Of a stretch of DNA of 64,000 nucleotides, positions 41,548 through 51,036 are shown piece by piece. This DNA is from JACQFZ01 sp045810625 (lineage in GTDB: Bacteria > Pseudomonadota > Gammaproteobacteria > Acidiferrobacterales > Sulfurifustaceae). The notes under the pieces were generated by a model. That model had not been told where the DNA came from. It ran no database searches and saw only the letters and a program-made list of their open reading frames with translations. How positions within the stretch are numbered: the stretch's first letter is position 1; the number at the start of each line of letters is the position of its first letter. Where the stretch lies: the NCBI GenBank assembly GCA_045810625.1, contig JBJMVQ010000075.1, forward strand, positions 1 through 64,000. The letters are read 5' to 3'. The translations under genes and the position numbers were made by a program.

Positions 41548-43068
41548 ATGAGCGAAGAAATTCTAATCAACGTTACGCCTCAGGAAACCAGGGTCGCGGT
41601 TATTGAAAACGGGGTCCTTGTCGAGGCGTACATCGAGCGCGTCCGCCATCGCGGCATCGTCGGGAACATATATAAAGGTCGGGTCGCGCGGATTCTGCCC
41701 GGCATGCAGGCGGCGTTCGTAGAAATCGGACTCGACCGTGCGGCGTTTCTGCACGCCGCCGACGTCCGGCCGGCGCCCGAGAACGGCTCGCGCCTGTCCG
41801 GGTTCGAGACTGTCGGCTCGGCCGCGGTGGCTCGGGCGCCTCACAGCGGGGCGTGGGTGACGCCGCGCATTCAGGAGTTGCTGCACGAGGGCCAGGAAGT
41901 CGTCGTGCAGGTGCTGAAAGATGCGCTCGGCAGCAAAGGCGCGCGCATCACGACGCAGATTACGCTCCCGGGACGCTATATCGTCTTCATGCCGTACAGT
42001 CGCCACATCGCGGTGTCGCAGAAGATCGGCGACGACGCCGAACGCGAACGCTTGCGCGCGCTGCTGCGCACGGTGGTCGAGGAAGACGACCGGGGCGGAT
42101 ATATACTGCGCACCGTCGCGGAAACCGCCACCGAGGAAGAGCTGCGCCACGACATCCGATACCTGCGCCGCATCTGGGCGGCGTGCGAGGAGCGTATTCA
42201 GACCGCGAAGCCGGGGGAGCTGATTCACGAGGACCTGACGTTGCCGCTGCGCGCGATGCGCGACCTCGTGCGTGAGAACGTCGAGAAAATCCGCATCGAT
42301 TCGCGCGAGACGTACGTGCGTGCGCAGGAGTTCGGCGCCGAGTTCATTCCCGAGGTCGCGGATCGCATCGAGTACTACCCGGGCGAGCGCCCGATCTTCG
42401 ACCTGTACGGCGTCGAGGACGAGCTGCAAAAAGCGCTCGCCTCCAAGGTGCTCCTGAAGAGCGGCGGCTACCTCGTCATCGACCAGACCGAAGCGATGAC
42501 GACGATCGACGTGAATACCGGGGCGTACGTCGGGCGCAACAACTTAGAGGACACGCTGTTCAAGACCAATCTCGAGGCGGCGCAGGCGATTGCGCGCCAG
42601 ATCCGCCTGCGCAACCTGGGCGGAATGATCATCGTCGACTTCATCGACATGGAAGACATCGAGCATCGGCGCGCGGTGTTGCGGGCGCTCGAGAAGGCGC
42701 TCGCGCGCGACCGTACCAAGGTGTACATGACGGAAATGTCGTCGCTCGGTCTGGTGCAGCTCACGCGTAAGCGGACGCGCGAGAGTCTCGAGCGTACCCT
42801 CTGTCAGCCCTGTCCCGTGTGCCAGGGGCGCGGTACGCTCAAGACGCCGCAGACCGTATGCTACGAGATCTTCCGCGAAATTCTCCGGGAAGCGCGTCAG
42901 TTTGGTACCGACGAATATTTGGTCGTCGCCTCGCAATCGGTGATCGATCTGCTGCTCGATGAAGAGTCGGCCAGTCTCATGAAGTTGCAGGAGTTCATCG
43001 GCCGGCCGATTCAGCTCAAGGTGGAGCCGCTTTATCATCAGGAACAGTACGACGTCGTTCTGCTTTGA
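41548..43068 (+). CDS. rng: ribonuclease G
   Basis: A 506-residue endoribonuclease starting at ATG 41548 with GGAGGTG 9 bases upstream. The N-terminal S1 domain is clear (GNIYKGRVARILPGMQAAFV). The RNase H-like catalytic part has YLVIDQTEAMTTIDVNTGAY and GGMIIVDFIDMED with the metal-binding Asp residues. The zinc-link CQPCPVCQGRG connects to the C-terminal dimerisation region. RNase G matures the 5' end of 16S rRNA and turns over some mRNAs. There is no long RNase E-type scaffold tail. Confidence 0.97.
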   Translation: MSEEILINVTPQETRVAVIENGVLVEAYIERVRHRGIVGNIYKGRVARILPGMQAAFVEIGLDRAAFLHAADVRPAPENGSRLSGFETVGSAAVARAPHSGAWVTPRIQELLHEGQEVVVQVLKDALGSKGARITTQITLPGRYIVFMPYSRHIAVSQKIGDDAERERLRALLRTVVEEDDRGGYILRTVAETATEEELRHDIRYLRRIWAACEERIQTAKPGELIHEDLTLPLRAMRDLVRENVEKIRIDSRETYVRAQEFGAEFIPEVADRIEYYPGERPIFDLYGVEDELQKALASKVLLKSGGYLVIDQTEAMTTIDVNTGAYVGRNNLEDTLFKTNLEAAQAIARQIRLRNLGGMIIVDFIDMEDIEHRRAVLRALEKALARDRTKVYMTEMSSLGLVQLTRKRTRESLERTLCQPCPVCQGRGTLKTPQTVCYEIFREILREARQFGTDEYLVVASQSVIDLLLDEESASLMKLQEFIGRPIQLKVEPLYHQEQYDVVLL

Positions 43069-43139
43069 GGAGTTTTGTTCCATGCGCGGCGCGCACCCGG
43101 GTGTAGTTCCCGTATCGGTGTCGCCCGGCTGACACACAA

Positions 43140-46100
43140 ATGAGACTCTCGCCTACCTTGCGGCTCCCGCCGTTACGTCGCGTCGGACGCTTTTTCTCGA
43201 TCACCGCGCTCGTGCTCTTGATTCTGCTCGGTGCGTTGTACGCGGCCGCCCGGCTTTACTGGCCGACCGTGGTGACCCGCGACATCGATCTGGCCGGCGA
43301 GCTCACGCGTCGCGCCGGGCGCCCCGTGCAGTTCGGTGCCGCCGAACCGTACTGGGACGGCATTCATCCCGGCGTGCGCATCGTCGATGCGACGGTTTAC
43401 GGTGACGACGGCCGTACGCCGGCGGTGCGAATGGCGGAAGTCCGAGCGAGCATCTCGTTGTGGTCGCTGCTGCGCGGGCGGATCGAGCTGCGCGGACTCG
43501 GGCTCGTGCACCCGGTATTCACGCTCGCGCGCGACACCGACGGCCGTATCGGCGTCGCCGGTTTCGCGCCGACCGACACGCCGGCAGCCGGCGGCGCTGC
43601 GTGGCTCCTGGCGCAGCCGCGCCTGACGGTCGAGGAGGGGGAGCTTCGCTGGATCGATGCGCGGGAGCCGGATCGGCCGCTTGCGCTATCGCAGCTCGAT
43701 TTGCAGCTGCGCAATTCCGGTGAGCGTCACGATCTGACGGTGAGCGCCGCGTTCCCGCCCGCGATCTGCCGTCAATGCTCGGTGGCATTCGAGATCGCCG
43801 GCAATCCGTTCGATTCGACCTGGAACGGAAAGGCTCGTCTGCGCGCGGAAGCGCTCGACGCCGCCGCCCTGCCGCTCGTGCTACGCGAGCGCTTGCCGCA
43901 GCCGTTGCGCGGTCGTTTCGACGCGCAGCTCACCGCCGATTGGCGCGACGGCGGCCCGGTCCGTGTCCGCGGTCAGGCGTCGGTCGCAGCGCTGCACGTG
44001 CTGTTCGATGCACAGCGTCCGGCGCTCGACGTGCGCGAGCTTTCCGGCGATCTCGATTGGCGCCGCACGGCCGACGGCTGGCGGCTCGAGCTGTCCGATC
44101 TGAAGCTCGGCTTGACGCGCCCCGCCTGGTATGCCGGAAGGCTGCGAGCAATGCGGACCGATGGCCAGATTCGATTCGAGGCGCAACGCGTCGAGCTCGA
44201 CGATTTGACTGCCTTCGCGGCCCCTTATCGCGGCGAGCATCCGCTCCTCGAACGTTGGACGGCTGTTCGTCCCTCGGGTGTGTTGCAGAACCTCGAGGCG
44301 CGATTGCCCGATTCGCCGGCGTCCTCCGGCGTTTTCCGCGCAAGCGCCGAGCTGGTCGGGGTGAGCGTCGCCGCGAACGAACGTCTCCCCGGCCTGCGCG
44401 GATTGAGCGGGCACCTCGAATTCGACGAAAACGGCGGCCAGCTCGATCTCGATGGGAAAAATTTCGCGCTCGATCTGCGGACCGTCTTTCGCGCGCCGCT
44501 CGAAGCGCGTCGCGTAGCCGGTCGTCTCAGCTGGGAGCGCACCGAGAACGCGTGGCGCGTCATCGGCTCGGATCTTCGTGTCGCCGGTGACGACGGCAAC
44601 GGTTCCGGCCGTTTGCGTCTCGACATTCCCTTTGATTCGGCGCTGTCTCCCGTGCTCGAGCTGCGCGTCGATTTCAGCGACGGGGTCGGCGCCCACGCCG
44701 CGCGCTATTACCCGGCGCGCCACCTGCCGCCGCGCACGCTCGAATGGATGGAATACGCGTTCATGAGCGGCCATGTGGTGTCGGGACATCTCATTTACGA
44801 GGGCCCGGTGCACGAATGGCCCTTCGAGAACGGGCAGGGACGTTTCGAGATTCAGGGACACGTGCGCGATGCCTCTTATCGCTATTTGCGCGGCTGGACG
44901 CCGCTGACACACGCGGAGGCCGACGTGTCGATCAATGGCGCGAATGTTCGCGTGACGGGACGCGGTCGGATCGGCGCGCTCACTGCGCGTGATATCCGCG
45001 TGGAAGTGAGCCGCGCGGACGATGGTCTGCGGACCGTCGGAGTGCATGCGCGCGTCGAGGGGCCGGTGGCGGAGACGCTGCGAGTGTTGCGGGCCGTCGA
45101 GTCGCAGGACGCAGCAGCGTGGCAGCCGCATCTCGCGCGCGTGACACGCGCCGACGGCAGCGGCGTGCTCGATCTCGACCTGCGTTTGCCGCTCAAGCGC
45201 GAGCTGGGACCGGTTTATCAGGTGGCGTATCGGTTCGGCAATGCCGCGCTCCACCTCGGCGATGCGGGCGGGCTCGACGCCGCGAACGGCGTGGTGCGCT
45301 TCACGGAAGCGGGCTTGCGCGACAGTACCGTACAAGGTCAATTGTTCGGGGGTCCGCTGATTGTTTCCTCCGCGTACGATGCGAACGGTCTGCGCGTTCA
45401 GGGCGAAGGTCAATTCGTGCTCGCGGAGCTGTTGCGCGCTCGGCGGCCGCTCGCGGAGCGCGTAAGCGGCAACGTCGCGTGGTCGTTTGGCTGGCACAAC
45501 GCAGCGAGCGGACCACAACTGCGTGCCGAGGCCAATCTGGGGAGCGTGCGCTCCCGGCTGCCCGCGCCGTTTACCAAAGCCGATGCCGCATCGCCGGCGA
45601 AATTGACACTCGTCACCGAGATGAGCCGTCCCGAAACGGTGGTGCTCGCGCTCGCGGGCAGTGGCGCCGTCAGCGGAAAATTTGCGTTGGCGCGCGAAGG
45701 CACTGCCTGGCATTTCAAAAAGGGTCGCGTTGAATTCGGGAAGAGCGGCGCGGCGCTGCCGTTGCGCGACGGTTTCGAGATCGGCGTGACCTACGACGCG
45801 CTCGATCTCGATCGTTGGCTGCCGTTGCTCGGCGATGGCGGCGGCGACGCGGCGACCCCCGAGATCGTGACGGCGCTCAGCACCGACATCAAGCGGCTGC
45901 GGCTCGCGGGTCGCGATTGGGGGCGTTTGCTGTTGAACGCGGCGCGCCGTGGCTCGGAGTGGCGCGCCGTCGTCGATGGTGACGCGCTCGCGGGCGAAGG
46001 TCGTTTTGTCGCCGCGCCGAAAGCTCCCATGCGCGTGCGTCTCGACCTTGCATTTTTGCGTTTGCCCGAGCAGACCGGCGACGACCCGCGGGAAAAGGAA

Positions 46101-46970
46101 AAGAACACCGATCCGCGCAACCTCCCGGCGCTCGACCTGCGCGCACAGTCGTTTGAATACAAGTCGCGCAAATTTGGCCAGCTCGATTTTTCCGCGACGC
46201 CTTTTGAGTACGGCTGGGAGGTCGCTCGCGCGAACCTGAAGCGGCCCGAAGCGACGTTGGCGGCCCACGGTGTGTGGCGTGTGAGCGTGACGGGACAGCG
46301 TCACAACACGGATGTCACGTTGGCCCTCGACAGCGACGACATGGGTGCGACGCTCGATGCTTGGGGCGTGGCCGGGCAGTTGGTGGACGGCAAAGTGCGG
46401 CTTCGCAGCCGGCTCGCCTGGTCCGGCACGCCCCTGCTTCCGACGCTCGCCGGCCTCGATGGGCGCGTCGAAGTATCGGCCGAAAAGGGCCGGTTTTTAC
46501 AATTCAATCCCGGCGCGGCGCGTCTTTTCGGTTTGTTCGATCTGCGTTCCATCGGACGATATTTCACGCTCGATTTCAGTTCCGCGTTCGGCAAGGGGTT
46601 CTTCTTCGACGCGATTCACGGCACGATCGACGTCGAACGGGGCAACGCGCGCACGAACAATCTGCTGGTGAAAGGCCCGGCGCTGAGTCTCGGCGTGAAC
46701 GGGCGCGTGGGTCTGGCGGAGGAGGATTACGATCTCGTTCTCGAAGCGAGCCCGCGCTTCGGCAGCACGCTCGCCGTCACGAGTCTCAGCCTGCTCGGGC
46801 CCCAGGCGGCGGCCGCGATCCTCGCACTGCAGCGATTGTTCAAGCGCCAGATCGAAGCGGGCACGCGCGTGACGTACATCGTCAAGGGTCCCTGGGCCAA
46901 CCCGACCGTAACCAAGCTCGGTAAGACGCCCAAAACGGAAGAGCCGACCGCGCCGGCGTCGGGACCCTAG
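43140..46970 (+). CDS. yhdP: YhdP-family inter-membrane phospholipid transport protein
   Basis: A 1276-residue protein with one N-terminal membrane segment (about 18-40, FFSITALVLLILLGALYAAA) and a very long beta-rich periplasmic part of AsmA/TamB type. Recognisable blocks are GIHPGVRIVDATVYGDDGR near the start, ARYYPARHLPPRTLEWMEYA in the middle and, near the C-terminus, ARLFGLFDLRSIGRYFTLDF and FSSAFGKGFFFDAIHGTIDV. YhdP forms a lipid-carrying bridge between inner and outer membrane. It lies 71 bases after rng in the usual rng-yhdP-nit-tldD order. Confidence 0.93.
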   Translation: MRLSPTLRLPPLRRVGRFFSITALVLLILLGALYAAARLYWPTVVTRDIDLAGELTRRAGRPVQFGAAEPYWDGIHPGVRIVDATVYGDDGRTPAVRMAEVRASISLWSLLRGRIELRGLGLVHPVFTLARDTDGRIGVAGFAPTDTPAAGGAAWLLAQPRLTVEEGELRWIDAREPDRPLALSQLDLQLRNSGERHDLTVSAAFPPAICRQCSVAFEIAGNPFDSTWNGKARLRAEALDAAALPLVLRERLPQPLRGRFDAQLTADWRDGGPVRVRGQASVAALHVLFDAQRPALDVRELSGDLDWRRTADGWRLELSDLKLGLTRPAWYAGRLRAMRTDGQIRFEAQRVELDDLTAFAAPYRGEHPLLERWTAVRPSGVLQNLEARLPDSPASSGVFRASAELVGVSVAANERLPGLRGLSGHLEFDENGGQLDLDGKNFALDLRTVFRAPLEARRVAGRLSWERTENAWRVIGSDLRVAGDDGNGSGRLRLDIPFDSALSPVLELRVDFSDGVGAHAARYYPARHLPPRTLEWMEYAFMSGHVVSGHLIYEGPVHEWPFENGQGRFEIQGHVRDASYRYLRGWTPLTHAEADVSINGANVRVTGRGRIGALTARDIRVEVSRADDGLRTVGVHARVEGPVAETLRVLRAVESQDAAAWQPHLARVTRADGSGVLDLDLRLPLKRELGPVYQVAYRFGNAALHLGDAGGLDAANGVVRFTEAGLRDSTVQGQLFGGPLIVSSAYDANGLRVQGEGQFVLAELLRARRPLAERVSGNVAWSFGWHNAASGPQLRAEANLGSVRSRLPAPFTKADAASPAKLTLVTEMSRPETVVLALAGSGAVSGKFALAREGTAWHFKKGRVEFGKSGAALPLRDGFEIGVTYDALDLDRWLPLLGDGGGDAATPEIVTALSTDIKRLRLAGRDWGRLLLNAARRGSEWRAVVDGDALAGEGRFVAAPKAPMRVRLDLAFLRLPEQTGDDPREKEKNTDPRNLPALDLRAQSFEYKSRKFGQLDFSATPFEYGWEVARANLKRPEATLAAHGVWRVSVTGQRHNTDVTLALDSDDMGATLDAWGVAGQLVDGKVRLRSRLAWSGTPLLPTLAGLDGRVEVSAEKGRFLQFNPGAARLFGLFDLRSIGRYFTLDFSSAFGKGFFFDAIHGTIDVERGNARTNNLLVKGPALSLGVNGRVGLAEEDYDLVLEASPRFGSTLAVTSLSLLGPQAAAAILALQRLFKRQIEAGTRVTYIVKGPWANPTVTKLGKTPKTEEPTAPASGP

Positions 46971-47054
46971 CGATCCGCCACCCGGCGCAGGGGTTTGTCA
47001 TCCGACAGATCGCCGGCGCTATAATTCGTGGTTCCCGTTCCGTATGTGGGTATC

Positions 47055-47864
47055 ATGACACTCGCCGCCGCAGTTCAGATGACGTCCGGCCCCGATGTGC
47101 AAGCCAATCTCGAACAAGCGGGTCGTTCGATCGCGGAGGCCGCCGCGCACGGAGCGCGCCTCGTCGTACTGCCGGAAAACTTCGCGCTGATGGCCATTTC
47201 GGACGCGGTGCGGCTCGCCGCGGCCGAAGCGGAAGGCCGCGGCCCCATTCAGGACTTTCTGGCCGCCGCGGCGCGCAAGCACGATGTCTGGCTCGTCGGC
47301 GGTACGATTCCGCTCCGCGCACGCGACGCCCACAAGGTGCGTGCCGCGTCTCTGCTGTATAACCCGAGCGGCGAGCGCGTCGCGCGCTACGACAAGATAC
47401 ACCTCTTCGACGTGCAGCTCGCAAACGGCGAGCGCTATTACGAGTCGAACGCCTTTGAGGCGGGTGACGGGCCCGTCGTGGCCGATACACCGGTCGGCCG
47501 GATTGGGCTTACCGTTTGCTACGATCTGCGGTTCCCGGAGCTCTTCCGGCGCCTGGTCGATGCCGGCGCGGAAATCTTTGTGGTGCCGTCGGCCTTCACG
47601 GCCTATACGGGCCGAGCCCATTGGGAAACCCTGGTCCGGGCGCGTGCAATCGAAAATCTTGCCTATGTGATCGCGCCGGCGCAGTCAGGACGCCATGCGA
47701 ATGGCCGCGAAACGCATGGGGACAGCATGATCGTGGACCCGTGGGGCGAAGTATTGGCTCGGCGCGAACGAGATATCGGGGTCGTCGTTGCGGATTGCGA
47801 GTTGCAGAAGCTTAGGTCGGTCCGCTCGCAGCTTCCCAGTCTCGATCACCGACGGATTCGGTAG
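47055..47864 (+). CDS. carbon-nitrogen hydrolase (Nit-type amidase)
   Basis: A 269-residue nitrilase-superfamily enzyme, read from ATG 47055 (MTLAAAVQMTSGPDVQANL). The Glu-Lys-Cys triad is visible in LVVLPENFALM, RYDKIHLFDVQL and IGLTVCYDLRFPELFRRL. This matches the Nit1/NitA group that hydrolyses deaminated glutathione in metabolite repair, but omega-amidase-like alternatives remain. The gene lies between yhdP and tldD, a position it occupies in many proteobacteria. Confidence 0.93.
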   Translation: MTLAAAVQMTSGPDVQANLEQAGRSIAEAAAHGARLVVLPENFALMAISDAVRLAAAEAEGRGPIQDFLAAAARKHDVWLVGGTIPLRARDAHKVRAASLLYNPSGERVARYDKIHLFDVQLANGERYYESNAFEAGDGPVVADTPVGRIGLTVCYDLRFPELFRRLVDAGAEIFVVPSAFTAYTGRAHWETLVRARAIENLAYVIAPAQSGRHANGRETHGDSMIVDPWGEVLARRERDIGVVVADCELQKLRSVRSQLPSLDHRRIR

Positions 47865-47908
47865 CGTCGTCTGCTGCACCGCCTTTGACCTCGGTCACGC
47901 TGTTGGTT

Positions 47909-47937
47909 TTGACATTGACCGATCGGCGGCGGTCAAT
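47909..47937 (+). promoter_or_regulatory. inverted repeat and -35-like box upstream of tldD
   Basis: ATTGACCG (47914-47921) and CGGTCAAT (47930-47937) form a perfect 8-base inverted repeat with an 8-base spacer, about 80 bases before tldD. A TTGACA box at 47909-47914 overlaps the left arm, but the matching -10 is poor. Possible operator or leader hairpin. Confidence 0.35.
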
Positions 47938-48017
47938 ACGTCCCTCGATGACTTGAGACATGAACCCGCAGCCCCGAGTATAGGAATTCAAATTGCGGTA
48001 AGCGTAAAGGAAAACCC

Positions 48018-49469
48018 GTGGAAACATCGAATTTGATTGAACTCGCCCGCCAGTCGCTCCTCGAGCCCGCCGGCCTGACTGAAACCGAGCTGAGCCGCTT
48101 GATGGACAAGCTGCTCACGGGGCAAGTCGACTATGCCGATTTATATTTCCAATACAGCCGCCACGAGTCGTGGGGGTTGGAAGAAGGACAGGTCAAATCC
48201 GGCTCGCACAACATCGAGGCCGGCGTTGGCGTGCGCGCGTGCGCGGGTGAGAAGTCCGGGTTCGCCTATTCGGATGATCTCGTGCTTCCGGCGCTGCTCG
48301 AAGCCGCCGGCGCGGCGCGCGCCATTGCCAGCAGCGGCGGCGCCGTGCGCGCGCCGGTGCGGTGGCGCCAGGGCGACGCGTTACGCCTTTATCGGCCGAC
48401 GGATCCACTCGCCAGTTTGCCCGATCAGGACAAGGTCGCGCTTCTCGAGCGTATCGAACGCGAGGCGCGCGCGCAGGATCCACGCGTGAAGCAAGTGATG
48501 GCGAGTCTTTCCGCGGTGCACGACGTCGTGATGATCGTGCGCAGCGACGGCACGCTCGCCGCCGACGTGCGCCCGCTCGTGCGGGTCAACGTCACCGTCA
48601 TCGTCGAAGCGAACGGCCGGCGCGAAGTCGGCAACTCCGGCGGCGGCGGACGCTTCACGTATCGCGAGCTGCTCGAAGGCGACACGTTGCTCGGCCACGC
48701 GCGCGAGGCGGTACGTCAGGCGCTGACGAACCTCGACGCGGTCGACGCGCCGGCGGGAACGATGCAGGTCGTGCTTGGCCCCGGCTGGCCCGGCATCTTG
48801 TTGCACGAGGCGATCGGTCACGGGCTCGAGGGCGACTTCAATCGCAAAGGCACATCGGCGTTCGCCGGACGCATCGGCGAGCGGGTGGCCGCGCCGGAAG
48901 TGACAGTCGTCGATGACGGTACGCTCACCGACCGGCGCGGCTCGCTGAACGTCGATGACGAAGGCACGCCGACGCAGCGGAACGTTCTGATCGAGAACGG
49001 CGTCCTCAAGGGTTACATGCAAGACTTGCTCAACGCGCGTTTGAGCGGCGTCGCGCCGACCGGCAATGGCCGGCGGGAGTCGTACGCGCATCTCCCGATG
49101 CCGCGCATGACGAACACGTACATGCTCGCCGGCCGGCACGATCCGCAGGAGATCATCGCCTCGGTCGATCGCGGTCTCTACGCCGTCAACTTCGGCGGCG
49201 GTCAGGTGGACATCACCTCCGGCAAATTCGTGTTCTCGGCGTCCGAGGCGTACTTGATCGAGCACGGCCGGGTCACGCGGCCGGTGAAGGGTGCGACGCT
49301 GATCGGCAACGGCCCCGACGTGCTGACGCGCGTCACGATGGTCGGCAACGACCTGAAGCTCGATACCGGCGTCGGGACCTGCGGCAAGGACGGTCAGAGC
49401 GTGCCGGTTGGCGTCGGCCAGCCGACGCTCAAGATCGACGGCTTGACGGTCGGAGGAACGCAGGCATGA
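48018..49469 (+). CDS. tldD: metalloprotease TldD
   Basis: A 483-residue protein starting at GTG 48018, with AAAGGAAA upstream. The zinc-binding motif is HEAIGH at 263-268 (PGILLHEAIGHGLEGDF). It is followed by typical TldD blocks such as GSLNVDDEGTPTQRNVLIEN, GRRESYAHLPMPRMTNTYM and GGQVDITSGKFVFSASEAYL. TldD forms a heterodimeric protease with PmbA/TldE that degrades unfolded peptides, processes microcin B17-like leader peptides and degrades CcdA. Its stop overlaps the pmbA start. Confidence 0.97.
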   Translation: METSNLIELARQSLLEPAGLTETELSRLMDKLLTGQVDYADLYFQYSRHESWGLEEGQVKSGSHNIEAGVGVRACAGEKSGFAYSDDLVLPALLEAAGAARAIASSGGAVRAPVRWRQGDALRLYRPTDPLASLPDQDKVALLERIEREARAQDPRVKQVMASLSAVHDVVMIVRSDGTLAADVRPLVRVNVTVIVEANGRREVGNSGGGGRFTYRELLEGDTLLGHAREAVRQALTNLDAVDAPAGTMQVVLGPGWPGILLHEAIGHGLEGDFNRKGTSAFAGRIGERVAAPEVTVVDDGTLTDRRGSLNVDDEGTPTQRNVLIENGVLKGYMQDLLNARLSGVAPTGNGRRESYAHLPMPRMTNTYMLAGRHDPQEIIASVDRGLYAVNFGGGQVDITSGKFVFSASEAYLIEHGRVTRPVKGATLIGNGPDVLTRVTMVGNDLKLDTGVGTCGKDGQSVPVGVGQPTLKIDGLTVGGTQA

Positions 49470-50833
49470 GCACGGCTTCCACCGAGCGCGCCGTCGCGCC
49501 GATCTTCGGTTCCGACGCCCGAGCGCGTCTTCGCGACGTTGCCGAGGCCGCGCTCGCGGAGGCGCGTGCGCAGGGCGTGAGCGCGGCGGAAGCCGCGGCG
49601 CATCTGACGCAGGGTTTGGCCGTCACCGTGCGTATGGGCGAGGTCGAGACGCTCGAGCAGACGCGCGACAAAGGGCTGAGCGTCACCGTGTATTTCGGTC
49701 AGCGCACCGGTTCCGCCAGCACGACCGATCTCTCGGCCGGTGCGGTGCGCGACACGGTGCGCGCGGCGTGCACGATTGCGCGCTACACCGCCGAAGATCC
49801 GTGCGCGGGGCTCGCGGATCCGAATCGCCTCGCCCGCACCATTCCCGATCTCGATCTGTTGCATCCATGGCATCCGCCGGCGGATCAGGCGATTGCCTTG
49901 GCGAGCGAGTGCGAAGCGGCGGCGCTGGCGGCCGATCCACGCGTCACGAATTCCGAAGGCGCGACGCTCTCGACGTACGAAGGCGTCGAGATTTACGCGA
50001 ATACGAACGGTTTCGCCGGTACGTCCGCGGGCACGCGCCATAACTTGTCCGCGGCCGCGATCGCGCAAGATCAGGGCGGGATGCAGCGCGACTATTGGTT
50101 CACGGTATCGCGCCGGCCGGCCGAGCTCGAAGCGCCGGACGCCGTCGGTCGCCGGGCCGCCGAGCGCGCGGCGGCCCGTCTCGGTGCGCGCAAGCTGTCC
50201 ACGCGGCGCGCGCCCGTCGTCTACGAAGCACCGGCGGCGGCAAGCTTGCTGTCGCACTTTATCGGCGCCATCCGGGGCGAGGCCCTGTATCGTCGGGCCA
50301 GTTTCCTGCTCGATCATCTGGGCAAACCGGTGTTCGCCCCGCACGTGCGCATTCACGAGCAGCCGCACTTGAAAGGCGCGCTCGGGAGCACGCCGTTCGA
50401 CGACGAAGGTGTTGCGACCAGCCCGCGCGACATCGTGAGCGACGGCATACTGCTCGGATACGTGCTCGATTCCTATTCGGCGCGCAAGCTCAAGATGGAC
50501 ACCACGGGCAACGCCGGGGGTGTGCACAATCTGACGATCGTGCCCGGACAGCGCGGATTGCGCGAGCTCCTCAAGGACATGGGTACGGGGCTGCTCGTGA
50601 CCGAGCTCATCGGCTTCGGGGTCAACAGCGTGACCGGCGATTACTCGCGCGGTGCCGCCGGTTTTTGGGTCGAAAACGGCGAGATCGCGTACCCGGTCGA
50701 GGAGATCACGATCGCCGGCAATCTGCGGGATATGTACCGCGGCATCGTCGCGATCGGCAACGACGTCGACGTGCGCGGAAATATCCGCACCGGTTCGATC
50801 CTGATCGATTCGCTGACCATCGCCGGGAGCTGA
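49466..50833 (+). CDS. pmbA: metalloprotease PmbA (TldE)
   Basis: A 455-residue partner of TldD. Start ATG 49466 overlaps the tldD stop (ATGA), giving coupled synthesis of the two subunits. Features: VTVYFGQRTGSASTTDLSAG, SLLSHFIGAIRGEALYRRAS, LLGYVLDSYSARKLKMDTTG, and GYAPF-like end blocks FWVENGEIAYPVEEITIAGN and IRTGSILIDSLTIAGS. It lacks the HExxxH motif, as expected for TldE, which contributes to the substrate cavity. The yjgA/darP gene that commonly lies nearby is absent here. Confidence 0.96.
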   Translation: MSTASTERAVAPIFGSDARARLRDVAEAALAEARAQGVSAAEAAAHLTQGLAVTVRMGEVETLEQTRDKGLSVTVYFGQRTGSASTTDLSAGAVRDTVRAACTIARYTAEDPCAGLADPNRLARTIPDLDLLHPWHPPADQAIALASECEAAALAADPRVTNSEGATLSTYEGVEIYANTNGFAGTSAGTRHNLSAAAIAQDQGGMQRDYWFTVSRRPAELEAPDAVGRRAAERAAARLGARKLSTRRAPVVYEAPAAASLLSHFIGAIRGEALYRRASFLLDHLGKPVFAPHVRIHEQPHLKGALGSTPFDDEGVATSPRDIVSDGILLGYVLDSYSARKLKMDTTGNAGGVHNLTIVPGQRGLRELLKDMGTGLLVTELIGFGVNSVTGDYSRGAAGFWVENGEIAYPVEEITIAGNLRDMYRGIVAIGNDVDVRGNIRTGSILIDSLTIAGS

Positions 50834-50882
50834 GTCTTAATCGCAGCGGCGCGCAGGGGAAAATCGAGTAAACGAATAAAAC

Positions 50883-50970
50883 TCCTCTGTGTCCTCCGCG
50901 TCCGCCGCGGTGAAATTGGTATTTTCATTTTCTTATCCTTCGCGTTCTTGGCGTCCTTAGCGGTGAAAAA
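50883..50970. repeat. two tandem copies of a GCGTCCTTGGCG-type dispersed repeat
   Basis: Copy one (about 50883-50915) reads TCCTCCGCGTCCGCCGCGG then TGAAA; copy two (about 50936-50970) reads TTCGCGTTCTTGGCGTCCTT then AGCGGTGAAAAA. They are the same family as the arms of the repeat nest near 10366 and 10691. No coding sequence. Located in the pmbA-mgtE gap. Confidence 0.65.
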
Positions 50971-51036
50971 ACTCTAAAAACGCTTTGCGATTGGTGGCCG
51001 CGCGCATAAACTTTGCGCCCACGACGAGGCCACGCC

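Noticed and set aside
43881..46304. Minus-strand open frame of 807 codons opposite yhdP
   Set aside because: Translation is rich in Arg, His, Asp and Val with no motif and lies wholly antisense to an unambiguous yhdP gene; it results from GC-biased codon use.
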